This document shows positions 17,816 through 25,090 of a DNA stretch of 64,000 bases, one piece after another. Source of the DNA: Aeromonas piscicola (GTDB lineage: Bacteria; Pseudomonadota; Gammaproteobacteria; Enterobacterales; Aeromonadaceae); NCBI RefSeq assembly GCF_000820005.1, contig NZ_CDBL01000039.1, positions 36,045-100,044 on the forward strand. The letters are read 5' to 3'. Numbering within the stretch: position 1 is the first letter of the stretch; each line of letters begins with the position of its first letter. The notes under the pieces are model-generated. The model saw nothing but the letters and a program-made list of their open reading frames with translations. It searched no databases and was not told where the DNA came from. A program made the position numbers and the translations under genes.

Positions 17816-18208
17816 GACGAATTCCTTATTGAGCCTTGTTGAAAGTCACTTTTGCAGTGGTCAATTTTCGGCAGGCGCAAAAAAACCGGCGGTTTTCAGG
17901 GCCTCCGGTTTACAACAGTGTAGGCAAAAATCCCGCCAGAACAAGACTGATAATTCGCTCATCATTGTGTTAGCCTTTGGCGTCACAACCTGAGCGCAGC
18001 CTCGGGTGTCATCCAACACCGCTTTTCTGCCTGAACCTCTTCGCGAACAGAGTCATCAATCACGCCTTTTTACCAGCCCATGTCGCGCCTCCGACGCTGA
18101 CAGAACAAGCCCGCCTGCCGCCGCGCTTCGCCAGTTGACAGCCGCCGTTTGCATCCTCATTCTGGGCCTCTCGGGCCAGCCTGGGCCCTGTCTGGACGAG
18201 GAACCGAC
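17816..18208. other. Intergenic region between guaC and the retropepsin-like gene
   Basis: These 393 bases separate two divergent genes and must hold both promoters. On the guaC side there is a hairpin with a U tract (17876-17911). A short plus-strand frame at 18006-18227 overlaps the next gene and has no family signature, so I do not call it. I see no RNA family I can name here. Confidence 0.5.
17874..17911 (-). promoter_or_regulatory. Terminator-like hairpin in the guaC leader (possible attenuator)
   Basis: On the minus strand AAACCGGAGG, a short loop, then CCGCCGGTTTTTTTT forms a GC-rich stem ending in a U run, about 60 bases before the guaC ATG. A terminator inside a leader would cut off guaC transcription unless relieved. 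Alternatively it ends a short upstream transcript. No known purine-sensing aptamer was recognised. Confidence 0.5.
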
Positions 18209-18715
18209 ATGTTTGGATCGCGAATGATGCCGCTGTTGCTGCTGGCCTGCCTCTCCCTGCCGGGGGGGGCCCGTGCCGCCTCGGCTCCCGCCGTGTATGG
18301 CTGGATCGAGAAGGGACTCATCATGCCAAGCGGCGTGGCAGTGAAGATGAAGCTGGATACAGGGGCGCTCACCTCCTCGATGGATGCACGGGATCTGCAC
18401 CACTTCAAGCGCGATGGCAAACCCTGGGTGCGCTTTACTCTGCAGGTGACGGATGCCAACACCGACAAGCAGGTGCGCCAGACCCTGGAGCGGCCGGTGG
18501 AACACATGGTGACGGTGCGCGGTGCCGGCGGCATGGAGCAGAGGCCAACCGTCACCATGGCCATCTGCCTGGGTGACAAGGTGTATGAGGAGTGGTTCAC
18601 CCTGCGGGATCGCAGCAAGATGATCTATCCGGTGCTGCTCGGTCGCCGTCTGCTGGCGGATCTGGGGGCCGTGGATTCGAGCCGTACCTTCACGGTGAAG
18701 CCCGCTTGCCGTTAG
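18209..18715 (+). CDS. Exported retropepsin-like protein (RimK-associated zinc-protease family)
   Basis: This 168-residue protein starts with a signal peptide (MMPLLLLACLSLPGGARA). The mature part has the ATP-dependent zinc protease/DUF785 pattern, with the aspartic-protease-like motif KLDTGALTSSMDA (Asp50) and the closing YPVLLGRRLL. Family members are single-domain retropepsin-like proteins, sometimes fused or linked to RimK. This one is probably periplasmic. The ATG at 18209 follows GACGAGGAA; a start at 18227 is also possible. Actual protease activity has not been inferred. Confidence 0.8.
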   Translation: MFGSRMMPLLLLACLSLPGGARAASAPAVYGWIEKGLIMPSGVAVKMKLDTGALTSSMDARDLHHFKRDGKPWVRFTLQVTDANTDKQVRQTLERPVEHMVTVRGAGGMEQRPTVTMAICLGDKVYEEWFTLRDRSKMIYPVLLGRRLLADLGAVDSSRTFTVKPACR

Positions 18716-18853
18716 GGGCAATTTCGGCGTGAATCTAAAAAACGCCGTTTCACAGCTAAATCACAGCACCTCTGCCAGAGGTAGCATCTCCATCATACCC
18801 TGATGCGTGCGAGCTCGTTCGCCAGCAAGGGATTGAGCGTGGAGTGCATCATA

Positions 18854-19330
18854 GTGAAACCTTATCAAAAAATCGTATCTGAATGGCTATTGCTCGCGGG
18901 CGAACAGCAGGGCGTAGCATTGAGTCTGGGCAGTGATGGCCACTGTCGTGTGCCGTTCGGTCTGGATGGCGAGTGTCTGGTCGAAGTCCCTGATAACGAT
19001 GATCTGCAGGCATGTTACCTTTATATTCCCTTGCTTCGTCTGCCTGACGATGCAGCCAGCCAGTTGCTGCTGACCCGCTCGGCCCTTGAGCTGAACATGT
19101 TTGGTTTGGCCACTGGTGGAAGCCAGATCAGTCTGGACAGTCGCAGCAACCATCTGGTGCTGACCTTTTCCTCCCTCATCGAGATGCTCGATAAAACCCT
19201 GTTTGTGCAGACCCTGGGCGAGTTTCTTGATCTCGGCGTCACCTTGCAGGCGCAGTTGCGGACGTTGAGCATCCAGCAGGAGAAACCTGCCATTCACTCA
19301 CCGTTATCTGGCGTCATGATCCCGTGTTGA
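18854..19330 (+). CDS. Probable type III secretion chaperone
   Basis: This small acidic 158-residue protein has the layout of class I type III chaperones of the CesT/SycE type. It opens with an amphipathic helix (YQKIVSEWLLLAGEQQG) followed by alternating strands, including VPFGLDGECLVEV and QISLDSRSNHLVLTF, and a C-terminal helix (LIEMLDKTLFVQTLGEFLDL). The GTG at 18854 has a GGAG site nine bases upstream; an ATG at 18803 would add 17 residues that do not fit the family. It lies 33 bases ahead of a larger gene with effector-like features, the usual arrangement of a chaperone and its cargo. Assignment is from fold pattern and context. Confidence 0.7.
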   Translation: MKPYQKIVSEWLLLAGEQQGVALSLGSDGHCRVPFGLDGECLVEVPDNDDLQACYLYIPLLRLPDDAASQLLLTRSALELNMFGLATGGSQISLDSRSNHLVLTFSSLIEMLDKTLFVQTLGEFLDLGVTLQAQLRTLSIQQEKPAIHSPLSGVMIPC

Positions 19331-19363
19331 TGGATCGTCATTGGTATTAATCAGGAGCAGAAG

Positions 19364-20656
19364 ATGTCTATTCAAAGCATTGGACAACCCCAGCGAGCCA
19401 CCGCAGTGGCCTCTCATGAGCATGGCGAGGTGCAATCATCATCTCGCCAGCACACGGTTCATCACAATCTGGCCTCTCACTATACCAGTCTCGGCTTCGG
19501 TTCCCGGGTTCAGCCAGGCAAGGTATTGAATACCTCGCTCAAGTGGTTGACCCTCAGTGCCCCGGCTCGCAAGATTGGCATCGCCATCCAGGGCGGCCAT
19601 GACTCCCATGCCCAGAGCGCCAAGGGGAAAGCCCGTTACTGGACTGGCGCCATCATCAAAGGGCTGGCCAATATTACCGGCGGCGTCAGCAGCGTGGCCA
19701 GCGGTGCGGTGACGGCCGGGGTGGCCGGGGTGAAAAACCTTGGTGAGTCAGCGGCGCGTCTGGTGGCCTCCTCCTCTCTGGGGTTGGCGGGTAGCGTTAT
19801 GAAGGGGGCCTCCCATCTGCCACTCGGTATGTCAGACAGGTTGCAACAGGGCTCACAGCAGGCATTGAGTGCCGCCAAGGGAATCATCAAGCCGGCCTTC
19901 GTGGCGAAGGCGCAGCAGGAGCCGCTGACTGCCGAGGGGGCGAGAGCTGTGATGGATGCGGCCCAGCTGGCTCGGGTCAGCTGCTCCAGCAGCTATCGGG
20001 AGATGCCGGCAGGCTACAGTCACGCCACGCTGGCAGATATTCCTCCTTCGATATTGGCCCGTCGTGAAGATGGTTCCGGCGGCACCGGGAGTGCACTGAC
20101 TCTTCATGTAACCCCGGGCAAGGGCAAGAATGACCCCTTTATCCTGACAGGCGATGCTTGGTCAGCGCTCAAGGTCGCCGTTTACAAGCGTGGCGATACC
20201 ATGGTGCTCTCGTTCGTTGGTACTCAGCCTGCTAAACGCCCGGGGACCCTGAAGAGCGATGCTGGCGCGGCGCTCGGGATCAAAGACAGCGCATTTCAAG
20301 ATGCCGACCGTCTGGTCAAGGCTTTTGCCCAGCAGCATGGTGGCAAGGTCGAGGTGTTGGGCCATTCTCTGGGGGGCGGTCTGGCGCAGTATGCAGGCAT
20401 CAAGCACGGACTCAAGGTCACGGCCTTTAACAGCATGGGGTTGCATGTCGGGTTGCGGGATCGCCTTGCCCACAAGCTGGACGATGCCAATGTTACCCAC
20501 ATCAACACCAGCGGGGATCCATTAAGCCAGAAGGTGGAGCACGGTGTGCTCGGGCTGGATGCTTCTTCCCAAGTGGGCAAGCGTTATGTGATTGAGCACT
20601 CTGGCGGGCATCGCATGGAGGCAGTGACGGCGGGTCTGGATGCGCTGCTTGCCTGA
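19364..20656 (+). CDS. Putative type III effector with class 3 lipase domain
   Basis: The first 60 of 430 residues are Ser/Gln/His-rich with no Sec signal, as in type III effectors. A Gly/Ala-rich helical stretch follows (about residues 100-175). The C-terminal domain is lipase-like: GHSLGG at 333-338 gives nucleophile Ser335, and Asp385 (NTSGDPLSQ) and His416 (EHSGGHRME) complete a plausible triad. I infer a secreted esterase or phospholipase delivered with the chaperone encoded just upstream. A clear AGGAGC ribosome site precedes the ATG. No other secretion-system genes are nearby, so this would be an effector unlinked to its apparatus. Confidence 0.7.
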   Translation: MSIQSIGQPQRATAVASHEHGEVQSSSRQHTVHHNLASHYTSLGFGSRVQPGKVLNTSLKWLTLSAPARKIGIAIQGGHDSHAQSAKGKARYWTGAIIKGLANITGGVSSVASGAVTAGVAGVKNLGESAARLVASSSLGLAGSVMKGASHLPLGMSDRLQQGSQQALSAAKGIIKPAFVAKAQQEPLTAEGARAVMDAAQLARVSCSSSYREMPAGYSHATLADIPPSILARREDGSGGTGSALTLHVTPGKGKNDPFILTGDAWSALKVAVYKRGDTMVLSFVGTQPAKRPGTLKSDAGAALGIKDSAFQDADRLVKAFAQQHGGKVEVLGHSLGGGLAQYAGIKHGLKVTAFNSMGLHVGLRDRLAHKLDDANVTHINTSGDPLSQKVEHGVLGLDASSQVGKRYVIEHSGGHRMEAVTAGLDALLA

Positions 20657-20702
20657 TTAGCCGGTGATGGCGTGGCGACAAGTCACGCAGCCAGCATCAG
20701 TG

Positions 20703-20733
20703 AACAACGCCTCCTGCGGGGGGCGTTGTTGTT
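20703..20733. terminator. Terminator between the effector gene and qseC-like gene
   Basis: AACAACGCC TCCTGCGGG GGGCGTTGTTGTTT forms a stem between two convergent genes. It is usable in both directions. Confidence 0.75.
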
Positions 20734-20739
20734 TCCGGA

Positions 20740-22179
20740 CTATAGGATTGGTTTGTTGGTTGGCAGCAGCACGCTCACCTCCAGCCCTCCCTCTGGCCGG
20801 TTGTGGATGTCCAGATCCGCGCCGTGCAGCTGGGCGATGCGCGAGACGATGGCCATGCCGAGGCCAACGCCGTCTCCCTGCTGGGGATTGACCCGAAAGA
20901 AGCGCTCGCACAGGCGTGACAGGGCCGCGGTGGGGATGCCGGGGCCGTTGTCGCGGATATCGACCCTGACCCTGTTGCCTTCGTGCTGCACCTCGACCGC
21001 TATCTCGCCCCGGGCCGGGGTGTAGCGCAGCGCATTGTCGATGAGGTTGCTGAACATCAGATCCAGCAGGGTGGCCTGGCCCATCACGGTCAGTTGCTCC
21101 GCCCCCTCCAGCGACAGCTGCTGATCCTTTTTCAGGGCTATGGGGGCCAGGGTTGCCAGCGTGCCTTGCAGCAGCTGGTTCAGGTTGAGCTCGGTCATAT
21201 CCAGTCCCTGCTGGCTGTCGATGCGGGCCTGAGTCAGCAGCTGGCGCAGCAGGCGGTCGCTGCGATCGAGCGCCAGCAGCATCTTTTGCAACGACTGCTC
21301 GCGGCTGGCGTCATCCTCGGCGGCCAGCGCATTTTCACTGTGAATGCGCAGCACGGCCAGCGGGGTGCGCAGCTCGTGGGCCGCTTCGTTGGTGAACTGC
21401 TTCTCCCGCTCTATGGTATCGGCCAGGGCGTGCATCAGCCGGTTGATCTCGTTGGTGAGCGGGGTCAGTTCCTGGGCGCGGATCTTCAGGTTGAGCGGGC
21501 TCAGGTTGGCGGGGTGGCGTTCGCCTATGGCCTGGGCCAGCAGTCGCAACGGCGCCAAGCCGCGGGAGATGAGCCACCACAGCAGGCCGAGCAGGAAGGG
21601 CAAGGTGATGAGCAGCGGCAGCATGGTCAGGGTGGCCATCTTGCTGGCCAGTTCGCTGCGCTCGTCGTCCCGTTCCGCCACCACCAGCCAGGTATGTTCG
21701 TCCCGGTTGTAGAGGGTGAAGGTGCGCCACTGATGCCGGTCTTTTTCGACCGTGTTGAAGCCGGGCGCCAGTTCGACCAGCGGCTGACTCGGGGCGCTGG
21801 GGGAGCGCAGCAGTATGCTGCCCTGTTCATTCAGCAGCTGGAAATAGAGGTTGCGCTCGAACTCGTGGCCGAAGGGGGTCAGCTCCCTGTCTTCGCCGCT
21901 CAGATTGAGGCTGGTGTCCTTCTGCCACTGATCCGGGTTGTGCTGCTCCCAATCTTCGTAGACGGTGCCGTTGGCGGGCAGCTCGCCATTTTGCTCCAGA
22001 TAGCGGCTGAGCAGCTGATTGGTGATGCGGGAAGACTGGGCGAGGCGAGCATCGAACAGCTCCTCCATCTCATGGTTGGCCTCGAGATAGCCGATGAGGG
22101 CGCTGATGGCCAGGCTGGCACTGACCAGCGCCAGTATGCCGGAGAGCAGAAAACGGCGGATGGAGCGGGGACGAGTCAT
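20740..22179 (-). CDS. qseC: Sensor histidine kinase, QseC/PmrB type
   Basis: This 479-residue inner-membrane kinase has transmembrane helices at about 10-30 and 185-205 and a periplasmic sensor domain of about 150 residues between them. A HAMP segment follows, then the H-box FTNEAAHELRTPLAVLRIH (phospho-acceptor His268). The ATPase domain has FSNLIDNALRYTP, RDNGPGIP and GDGVGLGMAIV. Its ATG overlaps the response regulator stop by four bases. Domain order and length fit QseC-type kinases; the ligand is unknown. It ends the long minus-strand gene group that starts with the hemolysin-family gene. Confidence 0.88.
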   Translation of the reverse strand: MTRPRSIRRFLLSGILALVSASLAISALIGYLEANHEMEELFDARLAQSSRITNQLLSRYLEQNGELPANGTVYEDWEQHNPDQWQKDTSLNLSGEDRELTPFGHEFERNLYFQLLNEQGSILLRSPSAPSQPLVELAPGFNTVEKDRHQWRTFTLYNRDEHTWLVVAERDDERSELASKMATLTMLPLLITLPFLLGLLWWLISRGLAPLRLLAQAIGERHPANLSPLNLKIRAQELTPLTNEINRLMHALADTIEREKQFTNEAAHELRTPLAVLRIHSENALAAEDDASREQSLQKMLLALDRSDRLLRQLLTQARIDSQQGLDMTELNLNQLLQGTLATLAPIALKKDQQLSLEGAEQLTVMGQATLLDLMFSNLIDNALRYTPARGEIAVEVQHEGNRVRVDIRDNGPGIPTAALSRLCERFFRVNPQQGDGVGLGMAIVSRIAQLHGADLDIHNRPEGGLEVSVLLPTNKPIL

Positions 22180-22865
22180 GCCCGGTTATCCTGGCGTTGT
22201 GGCAGCTCAAGCTGGGGAATGATGTAGCCGACCCCGCGAATGTTGCGGATGAGGTCGCTGTAGAACTTCTTGCGCAGGTGGTGGATATGGACCTCCACCG
22301 CGTTGCTTTCGGCGCCCTCGTCCCAGCCGTAGAGGCTCTGTTGCAGCTGATCCTTGCTCAGCACCCGTCCGCTCTGGGTGATGAGCTCCTGCAGCAGTTT
22401 GTATTCATGAGGAGTCAGTTTGACCGGCTCGCCCCGGTAGGTGACCTGCTGTGACTCGGGATAGAGCAGCAGCTCGCCATATTCCAGGATTGCCTGAGCC
22501 TGGCCCTTGCTGCGCCGCACCAGGGCGCGCAGACGGGCGTTGAGCTCCTGCAGGGCGAAGGGCTTGACCATGTAGTCGTCGGAGCCCGCATCCAGCCCCA
22601 GCACCCGGTCGTCCAGGGCATCGCGGGCGGTGAGGATCAGCACGGGCAGCACCTGCCCCTCCCGGCGCAACTTGCGCAGCAGGCTGATGCCGTCGATATC
22701 CGGCAGGTTGAGATCCAGAATGAGGGCCGCAAACTCTTCGCTCTTGAGCACCGACAGGGCGGGCAGCCCCTGCTGCAACCAGTCAACGGTATAGCCACTG
22801 CTGCGCAGGGCATCCACCATGCCATCGCCCAGCATCACATCATCTTCGACCAACAGGATCCGCAT
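22176..22865 (-). CDS. qseB: OmpR-family response regulator, QseB/PmrA type
   Basis: This 229-residue regulator has a receiver domain with phospho-acceptor Asp51 (ALILDLNLPDIDG), acidic pair VEDD and Lys in MVKPFALQEL. A winged-helix output domain follows (LTPHEYKLLQELITQSGRVLSKDQL). The ATG at 22865 is favoured by the GGGGGAGT site. It is coupled to the kinase gene and lies 83 bases after the TPR-protein gene, so it may share the upstream transcript or have its own promoter. PmrA/QseB proteins bind direct repeats of CTTAAG type, and such a box occurs at 27239-27255. Confidence 0.9.
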   Translation of the reverse strand: MRILLVEDDVMLGDGMVDALRSSGYTVDWLQQGLPALSVLKSEEFAALILDLNLPDIDGISLLRKLRREGQVLPVLILTARDALDDRVLGLDAGSDDYMVKPFALQELNARLRALVRRSKGQAQAILEYGELLLYPESQQVTYRGEPVKLTPHEYKLLQELITQSGRVLSKDQLQQSLYGWDEGAESNAVEVHIHHLRKKFYSDLIRNIRGVGYIIPQLELPQRQDNRA

Positions 22866-22948
22866 AGTCACTCCCCCTTAAACGACGCTGCCCACCAGTA
22901 TGCAAGCGGGCGGGCAGAGTTTAAATAGCTGTTTGATCCGGCTTGTTT

Positions 22949-23587
22949 TTATAGCTTGGCGAGGCGGTCCCGGATCTCGATGCGACGGCCCTGGTCCGCC
23001 AGCTCGCGACCGGGACGGTCCGGTGCCGCCAGTGCCTTGTCCAGATAGGTTTTGGCTTCGTCCTTGCGACCCTGATCGAGCAGGAAGTCGCCGTAGAAGA
23101 AGTTGGGATCTATGCCGGTCGGGTTGATGGCCAGCGCCTGCTTGAGCAGCTGCTCGGCCTTCTCGTCATCGCCAAAGCCCACCGGCCAGCCCGGCACCTG
23201 ATAGTAGAGCGAGCCCAGACTGGTGTAGGCGGAGCCCTCCAGCGCCTTGGGATCCTGCTTGAGGGCTATCTCCAGCTTGGCCTTGGCCTCCTTGACCAGG
23301 CCCAGTGCCCCCAGCCCGCCCTTGGCGCCAGCCCAGGTGCTCTTGACGATGGCCGACCAGATCAACAGATCGGTGCGAAAGGCCTCCTTGGCACTTGCCT
23401 CATCGGCCTGGCTGCTCAATTTCTCCAGGCAGCCCTCCTTGGCCTTGCCGGTCTGCTGATACTGGCAGACGGCCCACTGCTGCTGGATGACGGGCAGGGC
23501 GTCGGCGGCCTGCGCCAAGCCAGAGCCCAGCGTGAGGAGCAGGAGAGCGCAGTGGCCCAAACGGGGGCGGAAAGTGGCTTGCTTCAT
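22949..23587 (-). CDS. Exported TPR protein, TatT-like
   Basis: This 212-residue protein has a signal peptide (LLLLTLGSGLAQAADAL) and TPR-type helices, for example EGSAYTSLGSLYYQVPGWP, AEQLLKQALAINPTG and EAKTYLDKALAAPDRPG. The pattern matches the TRAP-transporter TatT component family of periplasmic TPR proteins. No TRAP transporter genes are nearby, so transport of a small lipophilic molecule is only a guess. Its ATG lies a few bases after the reductase stop, as the fifth gene of the coupled operon. Confidence 0.78.
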   Translation of the reverse strand: MKQATFRPRLGHCALLLLTLGSGLAQAADALPVIQQQWAVCQYQQTGKAKEGCLEKLSSQADEASAKEAFRTDLLIWSAIVKSTWAGAKGGLGALGLVKEAKAKLEIALKQDPKALEGSAYTSLGSLYYQVPGWPVGFGDDEKAEQLLKQALAINPTGIDPNFFYGDFLLDQGRKDEAKTYLDKALAAPDRPGRELADQGRRIEIRDRLAKL

Positions 23588-23588
23588 C

Positions 23589-24434
23589 TTAACGTTCCTT
23601 CTCTGTCATGACGGCGGTGGGGTTGCCTGTGCCCGCGGCTGGCGGAGGCGAGTGGCGGGCGTAGCGCTCTATGATGGGTTTTTGTTTGGCCAGCGCCCTG
23701 TCGACCAGGCCGGGCAGCAGGGCGTTGAGGCGCACGAACAGCTTCTCCGGCCAGCCGAGCCAGCTGCGGCGAGTCTCGTTGCACAGGGCGATGACGGCAG
23801 CCTCGGCCACGTCCTGCGGGCTGTCGGTTTGGGTACCAAGCTCGGCGTTCATCTCGTAGGCTGCCTCCGAGTTGAGGCGGGTGCGGGTGGCGCGAGGGGC
23901 GAAGTGCAGCACCTTGATGCCGGTCCCCTCCAGCTCGCGGCCGAGCGCCTCGCTGAAGCCGCGCAGGGCGAACTTGCTGGCGCAATAGACGCTGTAACCC
24001 GCATAGCCGATGGCACCGAAGCTGGAGCCTATGTTCATCACCACGGCGGGCTTGCGCAGCCGGGGCAGCAGGGCGCGAGTGAGCTGGATCGGCACCTCTA
24101 TGTTGAGCAACAGCTGGCGCTCTACCTGTTCGGCACTCTGGTCCTCCAGCCAGGCAAACTGGTTGCAGCCGGCGTTGTTGATCAGCACATCCAGCCCCTC
24201 CTCCAATGCCGGATGTTGCAGCAGCCTGGCCCGCTCCTGAGGAGATCCCAGATCGGCGATCGCTATCTGATGGCGTTCCGGGTGCGGCAGCTCCTTGCAG
24301 AGGCGCTCCAGCGCGCTGGCTCTGCGTCCATGCAGCAACAGGTGCGCCCCCTGGGCCGCCAGCGCTTGGGCCAGCGCTTCGCCGATCCCGCCGCTCGCGC
24401 CCGTGAGCAACACCTTTTTTCCTTCAAGCTTCAT
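23589..24434 (-). CDS. Short-chain dehydrogenase/reductase
   Basis: This 281-residue classical SDR has cofactor motif TGASGGIG (residues 11-18), NNAG (86-89), Ser in NIGSSFG and the catalytic YCASK (Tyr150, Lys154). Such enzymes reduce ketones or oxidise alcohols with NAD(P)(H). Arg37-Arg38 after the second strand (LLLHGRRAS) suggests NADP preference. The start overlaps the diiron-oxidase gene stop by four bases. I infer reduction of a keto group on the product of the operon's acyl chemistry. Confidence 0.88.
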   Translation of the reverse strand: MKLEGKKVLLTGASGGIGEALAQALAAQGAHLLLHGRRASALERLCKELPHPERHQIAIADLGSPQERARLLQHPALEEGLDVLINNAGCNQFAWLEDQSAEQVERQLLLNIEVPIQLTRALLPRLRKPAVVMNIGSSFGAIGYAGYSVYCASKFALRGFSEALGRELEGTGIKVLHFAPRATRTRLNSEAAYEMNAELGTQTDSPQDVAEAAVIALCNETRRSWLGWPEKLFVRLNALLPGLVDRALAKQKPIIERYARHSPPPAAGTGNPTAVMTEKER

Positions 24435-25090
24435 GATGTTTGCGTTTCCGTGAGTTGATAGAGCATGTCGGCGTAGAGGCGGTAAACCACCTTGGCCGAG
24501 TGAATGATGGCGGCCTGATCGGCCGGGTCTTCCACCCGGTTCATCAGGGATTCGAAAAACTTGAGGTGCTCCTGATCCAGCGCGCCATGGGAGCTCAGGT
24601 AGCTCATGGTCTGTGGCGGCAGGCCGAGGCCCGCTTTCAGCTGATCGGCCACTGTCAGGGCGATGGCGACGCTGGTGCCTTCCAGCACCTGTACCATGCC
24701 GAAGAAGCCCATGGGGTTGCCGCGTTGTATCTGGTCATAGAGGAAGGCCACCATCAGCTCTATGGGCAGCTCGGGCTGACCGTGCCGCACGGCCTCGGCA
24801 TCGCCGCCACAGGCGCGGATGTCGCTCAGGATCCACTCCTGATGGCCATACTCCTCGTCGATGTACTCGGCAATGGCACCGCGTACCCATTCGTACTCCT
24901 GACCCAGCTTGCCGCCGGTGGCCATCAAGAGTGGCACAGTGTGGCGCACGTGATAGAAGGCCTGGGAGAGGAAGCGCAGATAGGTGTCGCGAGAAATATC
25001 TCCCTTGCGGCACGCCTCTATGATGGGCGCCTTGAATAGATGCTCCCGGGCCGGGGCTGTGGCTTGTTGCAGCAGGTGATAGAAGCTCAT
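24431..25090 (-). CDS. Heme-oxygenase-like diiron oxidase (TenA-fold iron-containing redox enzyme)
   Basis: This 219-residue all-helical protein of the TenA/heme-oxygenase-like fold carries the metal-ligand pattern of the diiron oxidase subgroup. The ligands are Glu80 and His83 (EYGH), Glu137 (QVLEGTS), and His168, Asp172 and His175 (HGALDQEH, the HxxxDxxH signature). Known members include UndA, which cleaves fatty acids to 1-alkenes, and N-oxygenases such as SznF. The start at 25090 overlaps the ligase stop (ATGA); a longer frame upstream lies within the ligase gene and is rejected. A substrate activated by the ligase is likely but unproven. Confidence 0.85.
   Translation of the reverse strand: MSFYHLLQQATAPAREHLFKAPIIEACRKGDISRDTYLRFLSQAFYHVRHTVPLLMATGGKLGQEYEWVRGAIAEYIDEEYGHQEWILSDIRACGGDAEAVRHGQPELPIELMVAFLYDQIQRGNPMGFFGMVQVLEGTSVAIALTVADQLKAGLGLPPQTMSYLSSHGALDQEHLKFFESLMNRVEDPADQAAIIHSAKVVYRLYADMLYQLTETQTS

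Noticed and set aside
18006..18227. A 73-residue plus-strand frame upstream of the retropepsin-like gene
   Set aside because: It overlaps the next gene, lacks a good ribosome site and has no family sequence.
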